Of a stretch of 64,000 nt of DNA, positions 36,061 through 47,987 are shown piece by piece. This stretch comes from Calamus simplicifolius (lineage: Eukaryota; Streptophyta; Magnoliopsida; Arecales; Arecaceae): NCBI GenBank assembly GCA_900491605.1, contig UESW01004829.1, forward strand, positions 382,751-446,750, read 5' to 3'. Under the pieces are notes generated by a model that had not been told where the DNA came from, did not search any database, and saw only the letters and a program-made list of their open reading frames with translations. Positions within the stretch are counted from its first letter, which is position 1; the number at the start of each line of letters is the position of its first letter. The position numbers were made by a program, and so were the translations under genes.

Positions 36061-36074
36061 ATATCTGCAAGTAG

Positions 36075-38215
36075 TTGCCCGTCGACCCGAGAGTGCCCGT
36101 ATGATTGCGGGGCCACTGAGGTCTTTTGAAAGCTGCCTCGTGGGTTTCTCGTCCGGCCCAGGAGTTTGACCCGAGGCTGCCAAATTGTTATAGGACTTGA
36201 ACCGTCTCTAGGGTTTCGATCTGGGGGTGTCCGTATGATCGCAGGGCCACCGAGGTCCTTTGAAAACTGCCTTGGGGGTTTCTCGTTCGGCCCAGAAGTT
36301 TGACTTGGGGCCGCCGGATTGTCATAGGACTTGAATCACCTTGGGGGTTTCTCGTCTGGCCCAGGGGTGTTTGTATGATCGCGGGGCCGCCGAGGTCCTT
36401 TGAAAGCTGCCATGGAGGTTTCTCATCGGGCTCAGGAGTTTGACTTGGATCCGCCAGATTGTCATAGGACTTGAACCACCTCGGGGGTTTCTCATATAGC
36501 CCAGGGGTGTCCGTATGATCATAGGGCCGCCGAGGTCCTTTGAAAATTGCCTCGGAGGTTTCTCGTTTAGCCCGAGAGTTTGACTCGGGGCCACTGGATT
36601 GTATAGGACTTGAACCGTCTCGGGGTTTCTTGTCAGTCCAGGAGTGTCCATATGATCACGGGAGCCATCGAGATCCTTTGAAAATTGCCTCGGGGGTTTC
36701 TCATCTGGCCCGGGAGTTTAACTCGGGGCTGCCACATTGTCATAAGACTTGAGCTGCCTCAGAGATTTCTCAGCCAGCCCGGGGGTGTTAGTATGATTGC
36801 GGGGCCACCGTGGTCCTTTGAAAATTGCCTCAGGAGTTTCTCGTTTGGCCCAGGAGTTTGACTCAGGGCTGCCGAATTGTCATAGGACTTGAACTTCCTC
36901 GGGGGTTTCTCATCCAATCTGGGGGTGTCCGTATGATCGCGGGGCCTCGAGGTCCTTTGAAAACTGCCTTGGGGGTTTCTCGTCTGACTTGGGAGTTTGA
37001 CTCGTGGTTGCCGGTTTGTCATAGGACTTGAACTACCTTGGGAGTTTCTCGTCCGGCCCGAGGGTGTCCATATTATCATGAGGCCGTCGAGGTCCTTTGA
37101 AAATTGCCTCGGCGGTTTCTCGTCCAGCTCGGGAGTTTGACTCGGGGCTACTAGATTGTCATAGGACTTGAACTGCCTCGGTGGTTTCTTGTTCGGCCTG
37201 AGGGTGTCTGTATGATCATAGAGCCGCCGAGGTCCTTTGAAAAGTGCCTCAGAGGTTTTGCATCCGGCCCGAGAGTTTGACTCTGGGCCACCAGATTGTC
37301 ATAGGACTTGAACCGTCTCGGAGGTTTCTCGTCCAGCCCAAGGGTGTCCATATGATCGCGGGGTCATCAAGGTCCTTTGAAAACTACCTCTGGGGTTTCT
37401 CGTTCGGCCCAGATGTTTGACTCAGGGCCGCTAGATTGTCATAGGACTTGAGCCACCTCGAGGGTTTTTCGTCCAGCCTGGGGGTATCGTATGATCGCGG
37501 GGCCACCGAGGTCCTTTGAAAACTACCTTGGGGGTTTTCATCTGACCTGGGAACCTGACTCGGGGCCACCAGATTGTCATAGGACTTGAACTGTCTTGGA
37601 GGTTTCTCGTCCGACCTGGGGGTGTTCGTATGATCGCGGGGCCACCGAGGTCCTTTGAAAACAACCTTGGGGGTTTCTCGTCCGGCCAGGGAGTTTGACT
37701 CGGGGCCATCGAATTATTGTAGGACTTGAACCTTCTTGGGGGTTTCTCATCCAATTCGAGGGTATCTATATGATCGCGGGGCCACCAAGGTCCTTTGAAA
37801 ACTATCTTAGGGGTTTCTCATCTGGCCCAGTAGTTTGACTCGGGGCCGCCGGATTATCATAGGACTTGAATCGCCTTAAGGGTTTCTCATCCAACCCAAG
37901 GGTGTCCGTATGATCACGGGGCCACCAAGGTTCTTTGAAAACTGCCTCGAGGGTTTCTCGTCCGGCCCGGGAGTTTAACTCGGGGCCGCTGGATTGTCAT
38001 AGGACTTGAACCACCTCGAGGGTTTCTTGTTCAGCCCGGGGTATCCGTATGACTGCGGGGCCACCGAGGTCCTTTGAAAACTGCCTCGAAGGTTTCTCGT
38101 CCAGCCTGGGAGTTTGACTTAGGGCCACTGGATTGTCATAGGACTTGAACCGCCTTGAGGGTTTCTCGTTCAACTTAGGGGTGTCCATATGATCGCGGGG
38201 CCACCGAGGTCCTTT
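36075..38215. repeat. E2 tandem repeat, about 140 bp unit, about 16 copies
   Basis: GAGGTCCTTTGAAAACTGCC recurs near 36118, 36252, 36392, 36532, 36670, 36809, 36948, 37088 and so on to 38205, nearly all gaps 138-140. Each unit contains two related halves around GGTTTCTCGTCCGGCCC. It sits just downstream of pol (in element sense). Frames through it are repeat translation. Confidence 0.95.
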
Positions 38216-38295
38216 TTATAGAATCTTTTAATTTTAGAGTAAAGGAATGAAAGGAGTGTATTTGAAGTTTTTAATTTATTGAATGAATACACTCA

Positions 38296-41200
38296 CTATT
38301 GATAGTGTCGATGAAGGTTATCCGCGTTCCAAGTGCATGGAATTGATCATTCGTCGAGCTTCTCGATCTGATATGCTCCATGGTGGAGCACTTCAGTGAC
38401 CCGATAGGGTCCTTCCCAATTTAGAGATAACTTGCCTCCCTCAGTTGGCTTAGATACTTTGGCCTTTCTAAAGATGAGATCCTTAGGGCGAAAGGTCTTG
38501 AAGCGGACCTGGGCGTCATAATACTTTGATGCTCTCTAGCAAAAAATAGCAATTTTGAGTCCCGCCCGGTCCCTGGCCTCATCGATGAAGTCAAGACTAG
38601 CTCTTAGGCAATGAAAATTGTCTTCTTCATTATATGACTCTACTTGGAGACTTGGAAGGCCGATCTCTACTGGGATAATTGCCTCAGATCCAAAGATGAG
38701 ACTGAAAGGTGTCTCTCCTGTTGGGATCCTTGGAGTCGTATGATATGCCCAAAGTATACTTGGAAGCTCCTCCACCCATCTGCCTTTAGATTCATCTAGT
38801 AGAGTTCTGAGTCCTCAAAAGATAGTCCAATTCATAACTTCTGCTTCTCCATTAGTTTGTGGATGTCCAACAGAAGTGAACCGGTGGTTAATACCTAGCT
38901 CAAGTGCTAAAGGTCTTGAATACAATATTATCAAATTGCCAACCATTATCGATAATAAGAGTATGAGGTAGACCAAATCAACAGATAAGGGACTTCCAGA
39001 AGAATGCCCTCACCTTACTCTCGGTAATTTCAGCTAATACCTCAACCTTGATCCATTTGGTGAAATAATCAATGGCGACGAGTAAGAACCTTCATTGGCC
39101 TGAAGCTGGAGGAAATGGTCCAAGGATATCTATTCCCCACTGGGTGAAAGGCCATGGAGCAAAGAGAGGACTTAGCTGAGAAGCTGGTTGCTGTTGGATA
39201 TGAGCCTACCATTGGCAGTTGTCGCACTTCTGCACTAACTCGGCTGCATCCTTTTGCATGGTAAGCCAAAAATATCCCTAACGGAGAGCTTTGTGTGCTA
39301 ATAACCTACCCTTAGATGATTTTCACATATGCCTTCATGGATATCTCTGAGGATATAATTGGCATCTGTAGGACCAACGCATTTGAGGAGAGGATAAGAG
39401 AAAGACTTCTTGTATAGTCGTCCATTTAACAATACAAATTTGGAAGCTCTCCACTTAAGCAGCCTGGCCTCTGCGATCAGCGGGGAGAGTACCATCGATG
39501 AGATAATGGATGTAGGAATCCATCCACATCATTTCTTGCATGGCCAGTAGGACTTCTTCCACTATCTTAATACTTGAAGTTTTTAGATGCTCATATATGT
39601 TCTTCCCATAGTGTTGTCCGCCGAGGTAGCTAGTCATGACAAGATATCGGCCCTGGCATTTTTACCTCTAGAGATATAACTAATGGTGAAATAAATCAAT
39701 GAGAAGGTCAGTAACTTGACCTTATTTAAATATTAATACATGATAGGGTCTCGAGCCTCATACTCTCCGATTATTTGTTCAAAGATGAGCTGAGAGTCGG
39801 TGAAAGCTCTTAGATGCTTTATTCCAAGCTCCTGTGCAAGTTTGATGCCAGCCAATAAGGCCTTATACTTGGCTTGATTATTTATGGCTTTAAAGAGAAA
39901 ACAAAGGGCGTATTCCAGCACTACACCCTCTAGACTTTCAAGAATAAGACTCGCCCTGCTCCCTTGGGAGTTGGAGGCACTATCGATGTGGAGGATCCAG
40001 GCCTCCTTCCCATTCTCCCCAGTGTCTGGATAGGTTGCTAAGGGATCCTCGAGTTGCTCCTTGGCCCAGGTACATTCTATCAAGAAATTCACCAGTACTT
40101 GGGACTTTAAGGCCGATCTAGACTGGAATGAGAGATCAAACTCTTTTAGCTTGATTGCCCACTTGGCCAATCAACCAGAAGTATCAGGATGAGTCAAGAT
40201 AGTTTGAAGAGGTTGGTCCGTGAGTACTACAATCAGATGGGCTTAAAAATATAGCCTGAGATGCCGAGCAGAATGATTAGAGTAAAATATTTTTTTCTGT
40301 TCGGAAGTACCTGACCTCCGCATCATGAAAAACTTTACTAGTGCAATAAAGAGGTCTTTGAGCATCGCTGGCATTGAGGCACACTAGAAGAGCTGACCAC
40401 CTTCAAGAAAGTGGCAAGATAAAGGAAAAGCTTTTCTCCCTCCTCTGGCTTTGATAATAATGGTGGGAAGGATAAAAATTCTTTGAGCTCTTCAAAGGCC
40501 TTCTGGCAGTCTTCTATCCACTCAAATCTGCTCGCCTTTCGTAAAACTTTAAAGAAAGGTAAGCATCTCTCTGTTGACCTTGATAGAAAATGGCTTAGAG
40601 CAGCTACTCTCCCGATAAGTTGCTGCACCTCCTTCTTGTTGACCGGCTGCCTCATGTTAAGAATGACTCGGGTCTTCTCTGGGTTTGCCTCAATCCCTCG
40701 CCAGGTCACCAAGAATCCTAGAAACTTTTCGACAGTAACCCCAAATGCACACTTGCATGGATTGAGCTTCATTTGATGGTGCCTGAGGTTATTGAATGTT
40801 TTCTCTAAGTTGGCAACATGGTTAGCGGTGCAAGTGATCTTAGTTAGCATATCATCCACATACACCTCCATGTTGTACCCAATCTGGTCTCTGAAGACCT
40901 TATTCATCAACCTCTGCTAAGTATCCCCCGCGTTCTTCAACCCAAAGGGTATTACCTTATAACAGTAGACACCCCTCTCAGTGACAAAAGAGATGTGCTC
41001 TTCATTGGCAGGATCCATTTTTATTTGATTATATCCAGAGAAGGCATCCATAAAACTAAGAAGCTCATAGCCGAATGTGGAGTCCACCAATTGGTCGATT
41101 TGTGGCAGTGGAAAGCTATCTTTAGGGCATGCTTTATTAAGACAAGTGAAGTCGATGCAGATTCTTCAGCTCCTGCTTGCCTTTCAAGCCATCACTACAT

Positions 41201-41390
41201 TGGCTAGCCAATCCAGGTACTGTGCTTCTCGGATGTGGTCGGCAGCAAGCAATTTATTGACCTCCTCGTCAATGGCCCTCTGTCGCTCGAGGGCAAAGCT
41301 TCTTTTCTTTTGGCGGACTGGTCAGCATTCCGGATTAATGTTAAGTTTATAAGTGATTACTCTGAAGGAACACCAGACATGTCTAATGCT
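38296..41390 (-). pseudogene. E2 reverse transcriptase, RNase H and integrase
   Basis: Integrase end: stop codon at 38298-38296 after the YYQ-like tail. 38775-38536 reads WAYHTTPRIPTGETPFSLIF. The zinc-finger region lies around 39495-39298 (RDIHEGICENH). RNase H linker and second RNase H: 40170-39733 (MAKWAIKLKEFDLSFQSR, WILHIDSASNSQGSRASLI). RT: 40910-40338 contains VYVDDMLTKI and FLGFLVTWRGIEANPEKTR. The block before it (about 41340-40915) has MDAFSGYNQIKMD and an IPFGLKNAGD-type motif, ending in a stop. Stops and frameshifts separate the blocks. Confidence 0.8.
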
Positions 41391-41392
41391 GA

Positions 41393-42010
41393 CTAGGCAA
41401 AGATGTTTGAATTTGCCCATAAGAAGGTAAGAAGTTGGTTCTTCATCTCTAAAGAATGAAGTTCATCAAACTGCACAGTCCTCACCGGATCATCCCTTAG
41501 TGGATAGGTCAACAAGTGCTTGGCGAACTCTCCTCTTCTTTCAGACTCCCTGGGATCAAGTAATTTTGAAACCGATGGGACCACCATCTCCTTAGGGTTG
41601 AGAGCCATATGATAGCACAATAGGACTGAATTTGACTCCCCATGTATCTCACCAATTCCTTGACTGGTGGAAAACCTCATAGGCAGATGTTTAGTAGATA
41701 TCACTGCGTCTAAGAGATTCAATCCAGGTTGGCCGAGTATAGCATTGTAGGCCAGAGGCACTCGAGCTACCAAGAATTTCATCATGATCGTGCTTTGGCA
41801 TGGGGGTCATCCTGCTGTCACCGGTAAGGTAATTTCACCTTTCACTCTCACAGAATCTCCTATGAATCTGAGTAAGGGTGCTATCACCGATTGAAGGAAA
41901 CTAGGAGGTAAGTTCATCTGAACAAAAGCATCGTAAGTAAGGATGTCAGCGGAGCTTCCACTATCAACCAAAATCCTTTTTACAGGATGCTTAGCGATCG
42001 TCATGGAGAC
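41393..42010 (-). pseudogene. E2 aspartic protease
   Basis: 42004-41807 has VKRILVDSGSSADILTYDAF with an intact DSG active site. 41785-41393 has PLAYNAILGQPGLNLLDAVI and the linker to RT. A frame break lies between the two. Confidence 0.75.
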
Positions 42011-42089
42011 AACGACGCTATCATCATTTAGATTGTTTTCCTCCGCTAACTCCTCTTTGAAAAAGGGGATTACATTTTCTACTCTATCC

Positions 42090-43700
42090 TCCCCCTCGGC
42101 CTCTTAGAGGATGAAGCAGCGCCCCTCGAGATCATGCCCACCGTCTGCTCTGTTGGAATATTATCAACATTCGCTTGAACGGTGGAGGCCCCATTAGTGT
42201 TGGGACAACCAAAGGTCCTCTCTTATGGACAAACTACCTGAGGTAACCCTTTTGGATGAGTTCTTCGATTGCGCACTTCAAGTTATGGCACTCTTATGTA
42301 TCATGACCGTAATCTTGATGGAAGCGGTAATGCGACTCCTGTCACATGTAGCATCCTTCTTTAGTGGGGGAGGGCACTGCAGATAAGGCTCATTCTCAAT
42401 CTCCAGGAGGATATGAGTTCTGGGAGCGAGGAGTGGTTTAAGATGGTCTTCTCTATGAGCAAAATTCCTGCATCGGTCATTTGGTCGGCGCAGGGGTTCA
42501 AGCTTCTTAGGGAAAGGTCCGCTTGGCTCTATGTGGACTGGCCTTTTACCAGTCCTTCCCTCAGTGCACCTCTGAGTGGAATCAGCTTCATCGGCATGGA
42601 TATACTTCTGTGCATGACTCAGAAGATCAGCATAAGAACTGAAGGGCCTCTTATCTAGTGAGTAAGTAAAGTGAAAGGGACGGAGCCCTCACTTTAGGGC
42701 CATAGTGGCCACAGCATCATCAAGGTGGTAGACCTCAAGGGCTGCTACCTTAAATCGGATTACAAAATCCTTCAAAGATTCTCCTTCCTTATGTTGGACG
42801 GAGAATAAGCTATCCGTTACCCGGGAAATCTTCCTACAGGCATCAAAGTGTGCCAAGAAAGATTTCTTCAGTTATCAGAAGGAGTCGATGCTGCGTGAAA
42901 GTAAGCGAGAATACCAGGTGCGAGCAGCTTTCCGAAGGGTAGCAGGAAAGGTCATACATAGGAGGGCATCAGTTGCCTCCTGAACTTGCATGAGAGCCTT
43001 ATAACTCTCTAGATGGTCTAGTGGATCCATAGTGCCATCATAAGGATCCAGCTAGGGAAGACAATCTATCGGGGATAGGTTTTTTCATAATCCGACGAGT
43101 AAGGGGTGGACGAGTATCATAATCCACCCCTTGCTGGTTTTTAAGCCTCTGACTGAGCTCCTCCAGCCACCGGTCCTGCTCTTCCAATCGCCTCTCCACC
43201 TGATCATTGAGGTCCTCACTTGTTGATTTAGAGGATGAAGAAGGAGAGAGGTGATGCTGCCAGCGGCGCATCCCTTGGGGCTTCTTTCCCCATCGCCACT
43301 TAGGAGAGGGACCATTTGAGAGGCGGTCAGGAGACCATGACCCCTTGGTGATTTCCTAGTGATGGAATCTGGACGGAGCATGGCGGTAGCGATGCCTCTT
43401 TAGAGAAGGTACCTGATGGATAGATTGTTGACTAGTTGGTGCAGCCGCTGCGAGCGGTATGGGGTGTCCAGGTTGCTGCCGAACCTCCCTTGGATGCCAC
43501 TCCTGTAGTTCTCGAACCACCCCAACAAGAGTTTGGACTTGTTGCGTAAGGGTAGCCAATTGTTCTTAAAGAGTGGCAGGGACTGGTGGTGATGAAGGAG
43601 CAGGGAGTTTGGCCTCCGACTCCTCAATATGATGGTGATGCCCCCCAGCATGGCTGGAGGAACTCTCCTGACCATGCGTCACCACCATGATTGTTTGAAG
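42090..43700 (-). pseudogene. E2 gag
   Basis: The N-terminal part (43675-43356) shows QQVQTLVGVVRELQEWHPRE. An Arg/Ser-rich middle (43381-43038) follows. The gag core near 42960-42700 reads ATLRKAARTWYSRLL-like sequence. A zinc-type YRFHQDYGHDT-stop-ECHNLK motif lies near 42330-42270. Frameshifted throughout. Confidence 0.65.
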
Positions 43701-43759
43701 AAGAGGCAACTTGCTACTTAAAATTGTAAGGTTATCCTATCCTTTAGTGTCGCCGCCCC

Positions 43760-43778
43760 CCTTCTTGGCGTGCCAATC
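43760..43778 (-). other. E2 primer-binding site
   Basis: The minus strand reads GATTGGCACGCCAAGAAGG just after the LTR end TTAACA, the same position and first bases as in E1, E3 and E4. Confidence 0.65.
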
Positions 43779-44528
43779 TGTTAATGTCCGATCACCTTAA
43801 GCTAGCATCCTTGAATGTCAGTGGATGTACCATTAGTTGGTTGAAGAAAACTTTACCTCGATGCCGAGATCTGCAAGAAGTCCTAAGATCGGATATTCCG
43901 GCAGAGACCCTTCGATGCTCAAGTTAGTGATCAGAATCACAGCCGTGAGCTTGAGGAAGCTCGATAGAGATAGAGTTCAGCAGAAGATCCTAGAACTCTT
44001 TTAGTGTTTGAGTGTTCATACCTTGGCTAGGGATCCCTCTTACCCATTTTATAGATACATGTAGCTCTTGTCTTTTTCTGGAAGAATGAGTCATGCAGCA
44101 CCTTATGATGGATTATGCATGGGCTTCTAAGAAGCTTACTACTTAAGAAGCCCTGAAATCTTATGATGAGCCTTGACTTTTTGAATGGGATGTTAGAATT
44201 AGTAGGAATCTGTCTTATCTAAACTGGATGATTGGTACTTTTTACGATAGATGATAACTTTCTAGGGCTCATTTGATCCATATCATTAAAACTTCATGAT
44301 GAATGATGACTTTTTAGGCTTGTACCAAAGCCATAGAACTTGTCTTATTAGACATACGTGAGGCAGTGGTGGTTGGTGGGCCCGGTCTGGACAAAAACAA
44401 AGGCTTGCTTGAAAAGCTGGAGATTATCCTAGAAATGAAGCCGCCTGGAGCCGGGGCCGCCTAGAAGCGGGGCCGTCTGGATAACTTTTGACCATTAACT
44501 TTACATGTGGCGCTTGTCGACCACATCA
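43779..44528 (-). other. E2 5' LTR
   Basis: Plus-strand start TGTTAATGTCCG next to the primer site; outer end set at CCACATCA (44528) by similarity of form to E3. A minus-strand TATAAAA near 44046-44055 is the likely promoter. There is no partner LTR, so the outer edge is less certain. Confidence 0.65.
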
Positions 44529-45572
44529 AAAATAAATTTGAGGGGTCAATTAAAAATTTTCAAAGCTATCAGAATGAAGATGGTATTTCTAATAAAATAT
44601 TGAAGGGATCTTGTTATTGTATTTTTTTTCTTGCTGTTTTCCAACACCATACATAAGCTAGAGGACCAAGTTAGTCATTTAGTATGATATATTAGGCTCT
44701 GCCTGCTGTTCAGAAAAGGGTGGTGCAGTGAATTTCTTTCCCACCCAATAACCTCGAGCACCAAGTTCGAGCATCGCATGGAGCAAGTCGGCTTTAATCT
44801 TATATACCGTGTCTATCTATGCATAATATCATCATCATCATCGTTATTATTACTATAAAATTGAGAAACACAACTAGCCAAATAACGTTTATGACTCCCC
44901 ACGGCACATGATGAGATTCAAATCCAGAATAGGCCCTTTACACCAAAAAATAAAAGAGAAATAAAGAAATAAAAAAAAAAAGAGAGAGAGGAGAGTAGAC
45001 CATCCCAGCTGATGTGGTTTCACGTCCGAAAAGACCCGAATTGTGATAATTTCTAGTAGCCTCTCATTGTCTCTTTGTGATATTTTTATTAGACCAACTT
45101 GTGATAATTTCTATTAGTCTCTCATTGCCTCTTTCTATTAGACTTGTGATATTTCTATTAGACCAACTTGTGATAATTTCTATTAGATTCTCATTTCTAA
45201 ATGACAAAAAATAACCAATTGGTCTTGGATGAAATTTCTGACGCGTTATAGTACATGACCTGCGGTCGGCACCAACCACCCTCTTCGTTCATTCACGGTG
45301 TCTGTAATTGTCGTTCCTAGTTTAATTGAGCATATTTAATTTAATTTAATGGTCATGAAGAAGATTGTATTGTATTGTATTGTATTGTATTGTATTGTAT
45401 TTGACCAACCTTGGATTGGATACAACCGATCATCCTTCTTCTTCTTTCTTTACTTTCTTTCTTTTTAAAAACAAAAGTACTACTATTCTTCCGTTTTTTT
45501 TTTCCAAAAGAAATAATCATAGTAGTAGTAGTAGTAATGGCAATAATAATAATAATAATAACAATAATGCAG
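44529..45572. other. Host DNA (probable MENG intron 1) with microsatellites
   Basis: No coding sequence recognised; the expected first MENG exon is not here. It holds a short degenerate tandem repeat (45055-45190, CTTGTGATAATTTCTATTAG), a pentanucleotide run of ATTGT (about 45366-45400, seven units) and an AAT run (45541-45567) ending just before the exon acceptor. Confidence 0.6.
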
Positions 45573-45663
45573 ATCGAAAAGGAATGATCGAGTTCTGGAT
45601 CTGTGCTGTGGAAGCGGTGATCTGGCGTTCCTCCTCTCTCAGAAAGTCGGACCTGATGGTCAG
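45573..45663 (+). CDS. MENG: MENG exon A (SAM-binding motif I)
   Basis: Acceptor AATGCAG, donor CAG|GTGCTT. 91 bases, entering in phase 2 and ending on a codon boundary. Encodes SKRNDRVLDLCCGSGDLAFL and the following loop to GPDGQ. Confidence 0.9.
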
Positions 45664-45820
45664 GTGCTTCCCCCTTTCCCCTTTCTTTCTTTTCATTTTT
45701 TTTTTTTTCTTTTTTGGTTTTGCCCTTTTATCTTTTTAATTAATTAATAGACATATATTGGAATGCTGGCTTAACAAGTTAAGTCCTTTTGCCCAAAGAA
45801 TGTCGACCGGGAAGTGGAGA

Positions 45821-46010
45821 CCTTGCATGCATTTACTTTGGAAAGCAATTAATCTAATGAGTTGAAGATGTTACGTTTATTTATTTATTTATTTATGCAA
45901 GGAAAACCACTAACTGAGCCTTGCATTTACTTTGGAAAGCAATAAATCTAATGAGTTCAAGATGTTGCATTTATTTATTTATTTATGCAAGCAAAACCAC
46001 TAACTGAGCC
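45821..46010. repeat. 98 bp tandem duplication in a MENG intron
   Basis: Two copies, from 45821 and about 45919, share GCATTTACTTTGGAAAGCAA through CCACTAACTGAGCC, each with a TTTA microsatellite of different length. Confidence 0.85.
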
Positions 46011-46346
46011 TGTATTATTTCTAACCCCAGCTTTGTCTACACTCATTCCTTCATTGAATTGATGCAGCATTCATCCATCCTTTTTTTACATCGAGCGCTG
46101 TTTACATTTTCCATTTCAATAAAATCTTTTGCATGGCTACTACTCCATGGTGATGTCTCTGAAGCTAGTGTGAGTGGTCTTGGAGGATGTGATCGCAAAC
46201 ATTCCTCTTTCAACACCAACCCCCTTCGCTTCTTGTCCTCCTCCTTCCACTTGTTCGGAGGAAAAGAAGTATGATAGATATGAAAATGTTTTGACTTGGA
46301 ATTGTTTTGTTTAGCTGGTGGTTCTTACGTTTCATCACAATCACAG

Positions 46347-46435
46347 GTGACCGCTCTTGATTTCTCAAAAGATCAATTGCTGATTGCCACAGCTCGTCAA
46401 GATTTATACTGGAAGGCTTGCTACAAGAACATTAA
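46347..46435 (+). CDS. MENG: MENG exon B
   Basis: Acceptor ATCACAG, donor AA|GTGAGA. 89 bases, encodes VTALDFSKDQLLIATARQ and on to YKNI; LDFS is the acidic SAM ribose loop region. Confidence 0.9.
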
Positions 46436-46787
46436 GTGAGAGCACCAATTACATTAAATCAATTAAATTATTGGAGTTGCAAAATAAAGTTTTATTTATA
46501 GGTCTACTTTTGTACCATCCATTGACACGTTATGTTTCACTTCACTAATCTGGCTAATTTTGAGCAATCTAGATACTCTCTATTTATTCATTTTATTTTA
46601 TGAGAGCCATTTCATGGGCTATATAGTATCTAATAAACATTGGCTGCATGGCGTGGGTGTGGATCTTTCTAAGTTACGACATCTCTGTGCAGAGCTTTGT
46701 GTCAAGTAGTGACAAGACATCGTTTCCTTTTTTTCTTCCTTCAGTTTTCCCCCTTCCCTTCTCATATGTGTGCTGCATGTAATACAG

Positions 46788-46921
46788 GTGGATTGAGGGT
46801 GATGCCCTTGATTTACCATTCACAGATAGCTACTTTGATGCAATTACAGTTGGATATGGATTACGTAATCTAGTTGACAAACAGAGAGCTATGAAGGAGA
46901 TGCTTCGTGTTCTAAAGCCAG
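46788..46921 (+). CDS. MENG: MENG exon C
   Basis: Acceptor AATACAG, donor CCAG|GTCCTC. 134 bases; carries WIEGDALDLPF and the UbiE signature around YGLRNLVDKQRAMKEMLRV. Confidence 0.92.
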
Positions 46922-47009
46922 GTCCTCCTCATTAAATCTCAGTTTTCACCAGTCTGATTGTGGCTGTTAAGATTTTTATTCATCTTCTTCTCTCTACTGG
47001 ATTTTTCAG

Positions 47010-47071
47010 GTTTAAGGGTGTCTATCTTAGATTTCAACAAGAGCACCTCATCTCTGATAACCCTCTCTCAG
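47010..47071 (+). CDS. MENG: MENG exon D
   Basis: Acceptor TTTTCAG, donor CTCAG|GTACTT. 62 bases; encodes GLRVSILDFNKSTSSLITLS with the split Gly codon restored across the junction. Confidence 0.9.
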
Positions 47072-47411
47072 GTACTTAATTGTTACCATGATATGAGGAC
47101 TAGTGGTAGCACCACCGATCGATCACTTGAAAGAAACGATGTAAGAATTAGCCCAATTAAAACACCTCCCGTCCCAAGACTTTCACCTGGAACGTCCTCC
47201 AAATGTGGGAGGAGTGCAACTGCAGCTGGACCAGACCCTCTTAATTTGGTACCAAGTTGACCGCTTCTAAGTGGAAGTCTTGTTTCCATTAACAATAGAT
47301 GCCTCAAGTCTTCGGCACCATGTTCAAAAATATATGTTTGGGAGACCCTGGGATCATGCCTTTTTTTCACCTGGGTGAGGAAATAATTGTGGTCTTTTTG
47401 TTTTTATCTAG

Positions 47412-47513
47412 GAATGGATGATAGACAATGTGGCCGTCCCTGTTGCAAGTAATTATGGGCTCTCGCGAGAGAGTACAAATACTTGAAAGCCTCAATTGCC
47501 GAATATTTAACAG
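47412..47513 (+). pseudogene. MENG: MENG exon E, with a two-base frameshifting insertion
   Basis: Acceptor TTATCTAG, donor ACAG|GTTCTC. 102 bases where the phases of its neighbours require 100. EWMIDNVAVPVASNYGLSRE reads normally, then an extra AG in the GAGAGAG run shifts the frame and gives TGA at 47484-47486. The other frame resumes YKYLKASIAEYLT. Confidence 0.9.
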
Positions 47514-47987
47514 GTTCTCTTTTCTTTCCTCAAAAACTACATATTCTCATATGCTAATAATAATAAACATACTCCTGAATGAATTCCTGTCAATTGTCTC
47601 CACCATTCCGCAGACATGTGCAGGCATTATTGATCCAATTCTTCTTGCATGACAGACTATCTCTAGGCTTCGGTGGCCTGCGCAGCTAAAACATTTGGAC
47701 TGGGCTCAATTTTGCTGCGATGAAAAGCCTCTATCTAGTTGGCAATGAATCCTGGATAGGTGAAACTTAGGCCACTTAAATCTCTATGTTTTAGCTGATC
47801 CCGTCTAATTCCGGGAACTGGCCCCTTAACAGGCATTGGAAACTCTTACATCAATGCCAGTGAAGGGGAAGCACTTAAATCTCGTACATATTATCTAGAC
47901 CTGTCTCATGCCCATTTTAACATTCCAATTTGACCAAGTCTTGACACTAATTCGGTTATCTGGAACTTTTCCAAAGGTAATATAATC

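Larger units (their letters stand above)
31294..36074. mobile_element. Decayed Mutator-like region (FAR1-like plus Ulp1-like genes)
   Basis: A FAR1/MuDR-family relic on the plus strand and a Ulp1-type cysteine protease gene on the minus strand converge on a tandem repeat. MULEs carrying Ulp1 genes (Kaonashi/KI-MULE type) are known in plants. I could not find terminal inverted repeats, so the true limits are unknown. E1 and E2 abut either side. Confidence 0.5.
36075..44528 (-). mobile_element. E2: Tat-type Ty3/gypsy element, 3' LTR missing
   Basis: Minus-strand gag-pol (38296-43700), primer-binding site and 5' LTR (43779-44528) are present. At the left the element stops in its 140 bp tandem repeat at about 36075; no antisense ORF, polypurine tract or partner LTR is seen. 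It therefore lost its 3' end by deletion or by the junction with the MULE region. It is closer in sequence to E3 than to E1/E4. Confidence 0.8.

Noticed and set aside
31294..36074. Terminal inverted repeats for the Mutator-like region
   Set aside because: Looked for long inverted ends and 9-base target duplications by eye; nothing convincing, so no element boundaries are claimed.
36322..38188. Repeated small proteins such as those containing DEKPPRRFKSYDN
   Set aside because: Translation of the 140 bp tandem repeat of E2.
45365..45739. 124-codon frame overlapping MENG exon A
   Set aside because: It reads the exon in the wrong frame and includes the microsatellites; the MENG frame explains the conservation.
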